5,326 nt of DNA from Candidatus Woesearchaeota archaeon (GTDB lineage Archaea > Nanobdellota > Nanobdellia > Woesearchaeales > UBA12501). Made by a program: the position numbers and the translations under genes. Location: the NCBI GenBank assembly GCA_026394915.1, contig JAPLZS010000197.1:1-5326 (forward strand). Direction: 5' to 3'. Below the pieces are notes generated by a model. The model did no database searches, was not told the origin of the DNA, and saw only the letters and a list, made by a program, of their open reading frames with translations. This document shows, one piece after another, positions 1-4,208 of the stretch (positions are counted from its first letter, which is position 1; every line of letters starts with the position of its first letter).

Positions 1-1
1 C

Positions 2-151
2 CAGCAGATAAATTATATTCTTGTTGTAGGAGATAAAGAGGAGCAGAATGGAACAGTGAATGTAAGGACAAGGGACAATGTTGTCCATGGAGAGAAGGAG
101 ACAGGCGAATTCCTTAAGTCACTTCTTGATGAGATAACACAGAAGAGATAG
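2..151 (+). CDS. thrS: Threonyl-tRNA synthetase, C-terminal end (partial)
   Basis: This is the 3' end of a gene that begins before the window; 49 residues and a TAG stop are visible. The peptide contains YILVVGDKEEQNGTVNVRTR and ends in a helix (FLKSLLDEITQKR). This matches the last strands and final helix of the class IIa anticodon-binding domain, where ThrRS typically has a 'LVVGDKE...G.V.VR.R' stretch followed by a helix near '.F...L..EI'. The enzyme charges tRNA-Thr with threonine in the cytosol; the catalytic and any editing domains lie outside the window. The reading frame is open from the first full codon at position 2. Related synthetases (ProRS, HisRS, GlyRS) share this fold, but the motif wording fits ThrRS best. 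The next gene starts 21 bp downstream on the same strand and may be co-transcribed. Confidence 0.85.
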   Translation, partial: QQINYILVVGDKEEQNGTVNVRTRDNVVHGEKETGEFLKSLLDEITQKR

Positions 152-162
152 ATGTAGAGACA

Positions 163-167
163 AGGTG
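163..167 (+). promoter_or_regulatory. Shine-Dalgarno site of the MBL-fold gene
   Basis: AGGTG lies 5 nt before the ATG at 173 and is complementary to the CACCT of the archaeal 16S rRNA 3' end. No TATA box is visible at about 26 nt before this ATG, and thrS ends only 21 bp upstream. The site therefore supports translation from a thrS-linked transcript and supports the choice of 173 as the start. Other genes here that have their own promoters lack such a site close to the start codon. Confidence 0.6.
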
Positions 168-172
168 TCCAT

Positions 173-1156
173 ATGCGCTTCAGAAGATCAATTGCAGCAT
201 TAGCCATTGCATTATCTGCTATGATTTCTCCATGCGATGTTTCAGGAGAGAAGAATGAAGCACCAGTATCAATAGACAACATATTGATGGGTTCTCCAAA
301 AGACCCAGATTCCGGTTTTGCTGTCGATTTCATCTCTGTCGGCCATGCAGATTCTGCACTTATTCACACTTCAGACAATAAGCATATCCTTATTGACTGC
401 GGGAACGGGGATCACAGGGCAATAGATTATCTTAGAAAGATAGGGATAACAAGAATTGATGCCATGATAACATCCCATAATGACAGGGACCATATAGGAG
501 GATGCGCTGAGATAATAGATAGCATGGAAGTCGGCATGCTTTATGACCATGGCCTTGGAAATGATGTGAACTCATCCCCATTCAGGAGATATGCTGCTGC
601 AAGGGAAAGATTATCAAAGCTTGGGCGTTACACTAAGATAGACAAGGACAGCGCAGTCATGATAGGAAACACAAGAATATATTTCTTATCGCCTTATTCC
701 AGAGGCATGATGTCAGAAGATGCAGACAACAATAATTCCCTCATTGCAAAGATAACTTCCAGGGATTCGCCCTTCTCTTTCATTTTTATGGGTGATTGCG
801 AGGAAAGGTGCGAGCAGAGGCTGGTTGAAAGATATCGCTGCAATCCTGACATGGGCCTTGGCACAGGCCATGGTTCAGACCCTGTTCCAGATCCAGGTGC
901 AGCATCAATCATCGATGCAGATGTCCTTAAAGTCGGCCATCATGGCAGCATAAACTCAAGCAGCATGGCCTTTTTAACGACAGTGACCCCTCTTTATTCA
1001 ATCATCAGCTCAGACAGCGCAAATTCTTATGGCCAGCCAAGCCAAGTGATATTGAAAAGGCTCGGGGAGATCTCTCATGTCATGAACACAAGAGAGGGAG
1101 ACATAAGATGCATCGCAGATAATCTGTTGATATGCTATTATCAGCGGCCATTCTAA
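173..1156 (+). CDS. Exported metallo-beta-lactamase-fold hydrolase, ComEC C-terminal-domain type
   Basis: A 327-residue protein. Residues 1-25 look like a signal peptide: RFRR, a hydrophobic stretch at about 6-20, and possible signal peptidase I cleavage after VSG (23-25). The MBL domain starts near residue 50. Visible motifs are VGHADS (56-61), LIDCG (73-77), SHNDRDHIGG (101-110, the HxDxDH metal site with H102, D104, D106 and H107), MGD (206-208) and KVGHHGS (253-259). The order and wording match the MBL domain fused to ComEC channels and its stand-alone relatives, which are thought to cut nucleic acid or phosphodiesters outside the membrane. The multi-spanning ComEC channel is absent, so this is not a DNA uptake channel by itself. 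Two oddities: the family's YGHP motif reads YGQP (286-289), and about 20 extra Gly/Pro-rich residues (about 224-245) sit before KVGHHGS. Fold is fairly certain; substrate is unknown. Confidence 0.8.
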   Translation: MRFRRSIAALAIALSAMISPCDVSGEKNEAPVSIDNILMGSPKDPDSGFAVDFISVGHADSALIHTSDNKHILIDCGNGDHRAIDYLRKIGITRIDAMITSHNDRDHIGGCAEIIDSMEVGMLYDHGLGNDVNSSPFRRYAAARERLSKLGRYTKIDKDSAVMIGNTRIYFLSPYSRGMMSEDADNNNSLIAKITSRDSPFSFIFMGDCEERCEQRLVERYRCNPDMGLGTGHGSDPVPDPGAASIIDADVLKVGHHGSINSSSMAFLTTVTPLYSIISSDSANSYGQPSQVILKRLGEISHVMNTREGDIRCIADNLLICYYQRPF

Positions 1157-1176
1157 TGATTCTGTTCATGCACAAG

Positions 1177-1186
1177 TTTTATATAT
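1177..1186 (+). promoter_or_regulatory. TATA box (leaderless promoter) of the CrtC/AttH-like gene
   Basis: TTTTATATAT in the 51-bp spacer is a good archaeal box A. Its centre is about 26-27 nt before the ATG at 1208, so the predicted transcription start falls at or next to the start codon and the mRNA would be leaderless. No Shine-Dalgarno sequence precedes the ATG, which agrees with this. The gene is therefore probably transcribed independently of the MBL-fold gene upstream. Confidence 0.6.
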
Positions 1187-1187
1187 C

Positions 1188-1202
1188 TATGAGGCCGTCA
1201 TA
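1188..1202 (+). promoter_or_regulatory. 15-bp palindrome between TATA box and start; possible operator
   Basis: TATGA-GGCCG-TCATA is a perfect 5-bp inverted repeat around a 5-bp spacer. It begins 2 bp after the TATA box and ends 5 bp before the ATG at 1208. Archaeal repressors often bind between box A and the transcription start to block polymerase loading, so the placement is right for an operator. Short palindromes also occur by chance, and no regulator gene lies nearby. Confidence 0.3.
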
Positions 1203-1207
1203 ATCAG

Positions 1208-2263
1208 ATGGAATACAGAAGAATATCTTTTCCAAGAGACAGCCTGAAGCATGACAATATAATAGAATGGTGGTATTTCAACGGCCATCTTCATGATTCA
1301 AAAGGCAATTATTATGCATTCATGGACTGCCTGTTCAAGGCAGACCCAAAAAGAGTCAATATCCCTATAATAAGCAGGATACCCATGAAGCATGTCTACT
1401 TCTCCCATTCAATACTCTCTGATGCAAAAAATAAGAGATTCTACAAAGACATAAATCCTATGGTGGTAATATCGCAGGAAAGCTTCACAAAGCAGCTGAT
1501 GTTTGTGAATTACACTCTTCCATCATTTAAGGGATATTTCAATTATGAGATATATGAGATCTCTCCTTTCAGATTCAGGCTTAAGTCAAAGTTCTTTGAT
1601 CTTGTACTCACATCAAGGAAAAAGCCACTGCTTGAAGGCGGAAAAGGTTTCCTAGACCTTAATTCAAAGCAGACATATTACTATTCCCTGACAAACATGA
1701 AAACAGAAGGGTGGATAACCCTTGGCCACAAGAGAGTGCAGATAAAAGGAAAATCATGGATGGACCATCAGTGGGCAGATGTGCCTTATTCAGCAGACAA
1801 ATGGACATGGTTCTCTGTCCAGCTTGACAATAACTGTGAGATGGTATGCTTTGAGTATGATGACAGGAAGAAAAAGACCTATCTTGCGAGCGTGATTGAC
1901 AGGAAAGGAAGGTCATTCCACACAGATAAGGTTAGCATCATCCCGAAAGGAAAAGGATGGGAAAGCCCTAAGACAGGCGCAAAATATCCTCTATCTTGGG
2001 GCATAACTGTCCCTTCTCTGAATATAGAGCTTACATTGTCCCCTATAATAAAAGAGCAGGAGATGTTCTTCAGCACAATAAACTATTGGGAAGGCCCCAT
2101 GAAAATCTCTGGAACAATGTCTGGAAAGAAAGTGAAGGGCATGGGATTCATGGAATTGGCATCTTACCCTATGAACAAGACATATATAAAAATATACAGG
2201 GATACATTCAGGAAATCAATTAATGATTATCTTTCGCAGATAAAGGAGAAGATGAAAAGATAA
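1208..2263 (+). CDS. CrtC/AttH-like lipocalin-fold protein
   Basis: A 351-residue protein with the hallmarks of the hydroxyneurosporene synthase (CrtC)/AttH superfamily, which forms two lipocalin-like beta-barrels. Visible motifs are EWWYFNGHLHD (20-30), YYYSLTNM (157-164), KSWMDHQW (182-189), WTWFSVQLD (199-207), YPLSWGITVPSLNIEL (260-275) and YWEGPMKISG (293-302). CrtC itself adds water to carotenoids, while AttH proteins are poorly understood and other relatives are annotated as predicted secreted hydrolases. No signal peptide or membrane segment is visible, so a cytosolic protein is expected; the C-terminus is lysine-rich. The start is set by the promoter (TATA centre 26-27 nt upstream) and by EWWYF lying near residue 20. 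A GGPP synthase gene lies 1.9 kb away in a separate unit, which weakly hints at an isoprenoid ligand. Family is fairly sure; carotenoid hydratase activity is not established. Confidence 0.8.
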   Translation: MEYRRISFPRDSLKHDNIIEWWYFNGHLHDSKGNYYAFMDCLFKADPKRVNIPIISRIPMKHVYFSHSILSDAKNKRFYKDINPMVVISQESFTKQLMFVNYTLPSFKGYFNYEIYEISPFRFRLKSKFFDLVLTSRKKPLLEGGKGFLDLNSKQTYYYSLTNMKTEGWITLGHKRVQIKGKSWMDHQWADVPYSADKWTWFSVQLDNNCEMVCFEYDDRKKKTYLASVIDRKGRSFHTDKVSIIPKGKGWESPKTGAKYPLSWGITVPSLNIELTLSPIIKEQEMFFSTINYWEGPMKISGTMSGKKVKGMGFMELASYPMNKTYIKIYRDTFRKSINDYLSQIKEKMKR

Positions 2264-2274
2264 ACTTGTCTTTC

Positions 2275-2340
2275 ATTTCTTATAATCACTTAATCACTTC
2301 TTATAATGCCTCTTGTAATCACTTCTTGTAATCGCTTCTT
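2275..2340. repeat. Degenerate 13-bp tandem repeat in the spacer before aIF1A
   Basis: About five copies of a unit near ACTTCTTRTAATC run head to tail: ATTTCTTATAATC (2275-2287), a shortened ACTTAATC (2288-2295), ACTTCTTATAATG (2296-2308), CCTCTTGTAATC (2309-2320), ACTTCTTGTAATC (2321-2333), then a decayed start GCTTCTT (2334-2340). The array fills much of the 144-bp gap between the CrtC/AttH-like gene and aIF1A. On the plus strand it is rich in T and C, and it runs into T5 at 2339-2343, so it may help end transcription of the upstream gene. It may equally be replication slippage with no role. Confidence 0.65.
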
Positions 2341-2343
2341 TTT
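2339..2343 (+). terminator. Possible T-tract terminator after the CrtC/AttH-like gene
   Basis: Archaeal polymerase terminates at T-rich tracts without needing a hairpin. Here a T5 run sits within TTCTTTTTCCC, 76 bp after the stop at 2263 and just upstream of the aIF1A promoter. The interspersed TTTCTT runs from 2275 onward could contribute. The tract is short, so this is a weak call. Confidence 0.3.
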
Positions 2344-2371
2344 CCCTCTCACTATTTTGAGTTCTTTGACC

Positions 2372-2385
2372 GTAAACCTTTTAAA
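2372..2385 (+). promoter_or_regulatory. BRE and TATA box of aIF1A
   Basis: GTAAACC (BRE-like, 2372-2378) runs directly into TTTTAAA (2379-2385), a classic archaeal promoter pair. The TATA centre is 26 nt before the ATG at 2408, predicting a leaderless mRNA that also carries the EamA gene. A second AT-rich box, TTTTTATATA (2393-2402), is too near this ATG to drive it, though it is about 30 nt before an internal in-frame ATG at 2429. Confidence 0.65.
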
Positions 2386-2407
2386 CAGCCTCTTTTTATA
2401 TAGTGCC

Positions 2408-2749
2408 ATGGGCATTAAAAAGCAAGAGATGGAGAGGCAGCAGCAGATCCAGGAAGAGATCAGCAGGATAAAGCTGCCAAGAGGAAGGGAATGCTTCGGA
2501 ATAGTCGAGCAGAGGCTTGGCGGAAGCAGGATGTCTGTCAGATGTCTTGATGGCAAGACAAGGGTGTGCAGGATTCCAGGAAGACTTAAAAGAAAGCTCT
2601 GGATAAGAGAAGGAGATGTGATTGTTGTCGAGCCATGGGAATATGATGCAGATAAAGGAGATGTGCTCTTCAAATACAGGCAGAGCCAGATAGACTGGCT
2701 CATGAGAAAAGGCCACCTGAAAGGGCTGGAAGAGACAGAAGAGTTCTAG
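2408..2749 (+). CDS. eif1A: Translation initiation factor aIF1A
   Basis: A 113-residue, full-length archaeal IF1A, homologous to eukaryotic eIF1A and bacterial IF1. It binds the ribosomal A site on the small subunit and promotes correct start-site selection and subunit joining in the cytosol. The S1-like OB fold spans about residues 28-92. Signature stretches are KLPRGRECFGIVEQRLGGSR (22-41), MSVRCLDGKTRVCRIPGRLK (42-61) and LWIREGDVIVVEPWEY (64-79), followed by the C-terminal helix (SQIDWLMRKGHL, 93-104). The open frame continues upstream to an ATG at 2306, but that stretch is the repeat and promoter DNA. The ATG at 2408 gives the family's normal length and sits 26 nt after the TATA centre. 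The transporter gene starts 3 bp after the stop and is probably co-transcribed. Confidence 0.95.
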   Translation: MGIKKQEMERQQQIQEEISRIKLPRGRECFGIVEQRLGGSRMSVRCLDGKTRVCRIPGRLKRKLWIREGDVIVVEPWEYDADKGDVLFKYRQSQIDWLMRKGHLKGLEETEEF

Positions 2750-2752
2750 ACC

Positions 2753-3640
2753 ATGTCATGGATATTATTTGCAATACTTGCATCATTGCTCTGGTCAGGT
2801 TCCAATATAATAGACAAGTATATTTATACAAAGCTTCTTAGGAATCCAGTTGTGTCTGTCATCATTATGGGCCTGATAGGTCTTATACTAAGTATAATTA
2901 TCTGTATTGTGAGAGGATTCTCAGAACTATCTTACACAAATATTTTCATTGCATTCATCTGCTCTGCTGTGTACACTCTTGCAGTCTTCCTTTATTTCAA
3001 GGCAGTCAGGATTGAGGAGATCTCAACGATTGTCCCTCTATTTTATGTTACTCCTCTGTTTGTCCTCATACTCGCTGCAATATTCCTCGGCGAAGTATTC
3101 ACGCCCCTAAAATATCTCGGGATATTCCTGCTTGTCGCAGGTGCGATGCTGATCTCTGCAAAAGGCTCATTCAGGCTCTCATTCGGAAAGGCGTTCTGGC
3201 TTGTGATGGCTTCCTCACTGGCAATCTCTGTCAATTCTGTCGTCACAAAATACCTTCTTGGCTTTGCCGATTTCTGGACAGTGTACGCTTACATGAGGAT
3301 AGGAGTCTTTGTATGCATCATTCCTTTTTGTTTCATGAACTTTGAGGATATCAAGCATGCAGTAAAGAAGCACAAGGCAAAGGCAATATCATGGATATCA
3401 ATCAGCGAGCTGCTTAATCTTGCTGCAATATTCCTCTCTACAATTGCCGTTTCAATCGGATATGTTACTCTTGTTGGAGCACTTACCTCAATACAGCCGT
3501 TCTTTGTGCTTGCCATCACGGTCCTGATGAGCATCTATGTGCCGAAGATACTGAAAGAAGAGATAGGAAAATCGGCAATAGCATTGAAGCTTGCTGCAAT
3601 CATGATAATGTTCGCAGGCGCGATGATGGTCGGGATATAA
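2753..3640 (+). CDS. EamA-family (drug/metabolite transporter superfamily) membrane protein
   Basis: A 295-residue membrane protein with about ten predicted helices in two EamA repeats, the usual size and plan for this family (roughly 2-20, 33-54, 64-82, 92-113, 118-136 and then 145-164, 174-195, 211-231, 236-262, 276-295). Repeat 1 begins with ILFAILASLLWSGSNIIDKY and ends with the typical FLGEVFTPLKYLGIFLLVAG (111-130); E114 is in the conserved 'GE' turn. Repeat 2 ends similarly with KEEIG (268-272) and a last helix through AGAMMVGI. A basic loop at 201-210 (KHAVKKHKAK) probably faces the cytosol. Relatives move amino acids, nucleosides, sugars or lipids; the substrate here cannot be read from sequence. 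It starts 3 bp after aIF1A without a clear Shine-Dalgarno site, suggesting translational coupling, and converges on lspA with a 28-bp gap. Confidence 0.85.
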   Translation: MSWILFAILASLLWSGSNIIDKYIYTKLLRNPVVSVIIMGLIGLILSIIICIVRGFSELSYTNIFIAFICSAVYTLAVFLYFKAVRIEEISTIVPLFYVTPLFVLILAAIFLGEVFTPLKYLGIFLLVAGAMLISAKGSFRLSFGKAFWLVMASSLAISVNSVVTKYLLGFADFWTVYAYMRIGVFVCIIPFCFMNFEDIKHAVKKHKAKAISWISISELLNLAAIFLSTIAVSIGYVTLVGALTSIQPFFVLAITVLMSIYVPKILKEEIGKSAIALKLAAIMIMFAGAMMVGI

Positions 3641-3668
3641 TCCGGCCATATAAATCATAAGAATCTGC

Positions 3669-4106
3669 TCATTCTTTATAGAGGAGATAGAGAATTCTGA
3701 TGACTCCTGATGTTATCGCAATGTCCGCCACATTGAATGCAGGCCAGAAGCCAAAATCAATGAAGTCGATCACAAATCCATAGATTAATCTGTCTGCGAG
3801 ATTGCCGAGCGCTCCGCCGAAAAGAAAAGCAGAGAAGAAAACAATGCCTTTGCTTATCTTGCCCTTATCCTTGCTGAAGAATATAACATAGATTATTGCA
3901 GCAATAACAATGACGGACAATAATGTGAGAATCATATTCTTGCCTTGGAACATGCTGAATGCAGCGCCTGTGTTTGTGGTGTAATCTATAGACAGAATCC
4001 CTAAGTCCAATGAGGGCTTTGCCCTTTCCACAATTATGTTTGTTATCTGGTCCAATGCAAAGACTATCGCTGCAATAGAAGCAAAAGTTAATGTTTTTTT
4101 GTCCAT
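3669..4106 (-). CDS. lspA: Lipoprotein signal peptidase (signal peptidase II)
   Basis: A 145-residue protein with the full LspA pattern: DQ in the first helix (D19-Q20), NTGAAFS (45-51), [10 protein letters not shown] (97-106), VIDFID (112-117) and [10 protein letters not shown] (121-130). The two catalytic aspartates of this membrane aspartyl protease correspond to D114 and D128. Four membrane helices are seen at about 6-24, 56-77, 86-104 and 124-142. In bacteria LspA removes the signal peptide of prolipoproteins just before the lipid-modified cysteine, after Lgt has acted. The only departure noted is N23 where the DQxxK pattern has lysine. The length is at the short end of the family, with nothing missing from the core. 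An in-frame TGA (minus strand, 4116-4118) fixes 4106 as the only ATG start. It converges on the EamA gene and diverges from the GGPP synthase gene. Family assignment is very secure; its substrates here are unknown. Confidence 0.93.
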   Translation of the reverse strand: MDKKTLTFASIAAIVFALDQITNIIVERAKPSLDLGILSIDYTTNTGAAFSMFQGKNMILTLLSVIVIAAIIYVIFFSKDKGKISKGIVFFSAFLFGGALGNLADRLIYGFVIDFIDFGFWPAFNVADIAITSGVIRILYLLYKE

Positions 4107-4130
4107 AAACCCTATTCATTTATCACTCCT

Positions 4131-4150
4131 TTATATTTCTTTATATTTCT
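4131..4150 (-). promoter_or_regulatory. Duplicated TATA-like boxes of lspA
   Basis: TTATATTTCT is repeated exactly twice in tandem, reading AGAAATATAA twice on the minus strand. The nearer box (AAATATAA at 4131-4138) is centred about 28 nt from the lspA ATG at 4106, so a leaderless transcript is predicted. The farther box would start transcription about 10 nt earlier, giving a short leader. GGAGTGAT (minus strand, 4122-4129) resembles a Shine-Dalgarno site but lies 15 nt from the ATG and upstream of both predicted transcription starts. Confidence 0.5.
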
Positions 4151-4171
4151 ATGTTCTTGCCGAAAAAAAGC

Positions 4172-4184
4172 AAAGAAATTTAAA
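4172..4184 (+). promoter_or_regulatory. BRE and TATA box of the GGPP synthase gene
   Basis: AAAGAAA (BRE-like, 4172-4178) followed by TTTAAA (4179-4184), centred about 27 nt before the ATG at 4209. The TTTAAAC core is the same as in the aIF1A promoter. The spacing predicts a leaderless mRNA starting at or just before 4209 and argues for that ATG over the in-frame GTG at 4203. Confidence 0.6.
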
Positions 4185-4189
4185 CAAAA

Positions 4190-4204
4190 ACACTAAAATA
4201 GTGT
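4190..4204 (+). promoter_or_regulatory. 15-bp palindrome between TATA box and start; possible operator
   Basis: ACACTA-AAA-TAGTGT is a perfect 6-bp inverted repeat with a 3-bp spacer. It starts 5 bp after the TATA box and ends 4 bp before the ATG at 4209, where a bound repressor would block polymerase. As mRNA it would be mostly upstream of the predicted start, so a DNA-level role is more likely than an RNA hairpin. No regulator gene is next to it. Confidence 0.4.
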
Positions 4205-4208
4205 GTAT

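Noticed and set aside
694..912. Minus-strand ORFs inside the plus-strand genes (for example 694-912, 1659-1916, 1879-2076, 2290-2716, 3043-3534, 4149-5119)
   Set aside because: All lie opposite or across well-supported genes, match no recognisable family and lack promoter or Shine-Dalgarno support.
173..1156. A ComEC DNA-uptake protein (natural competence)
   Set aside because: The multi-spanning channel and OB domain are missing; only the MBL domain behind a signal peptide is present, and no other competence genes are in the window.
2275..2340. CRISPR array
   Set aside because: The units are 13 bp, degenerate and directly adjacent with no unique spacers, and no cas genes are present.
2306..2407. 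In-frame upstream extension of aIF1A from the ATG at 2306 (34 extra residues)
   Set aside because: The stretch consists of the tandem repeat and the BRE/TATA promoter, does not resemble the aIF1A family, and would start upstream of the predicted transcription start.
3641..3668. Bidirectional terminator between the converging EamA and lspA genes
   Set aside because: The 28-bp gap has no convincing T-run on either strand and no stable hairpin was seen.
3865..4119. Minus-strand 84-codon ORF overlapping lspA, with GGAGTGAT close to its ATG
   Set aside because: It is in another frame of lspA, whose protein has all family motifs. The peptide is rich in Cys, His and Tyr as shadow frames often are, and the Shine-Dalgarno-like match is only 2 nt from the ATG.
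4203..4208. GTG start at 4203 for the GGPP synthase
   Set aside because: It would add only two residues, overlaps the palindrome arm, and sits only about 21 nt from the TATA centre, whereas the ATG at 4209 has the spacing seen at the other promoters.
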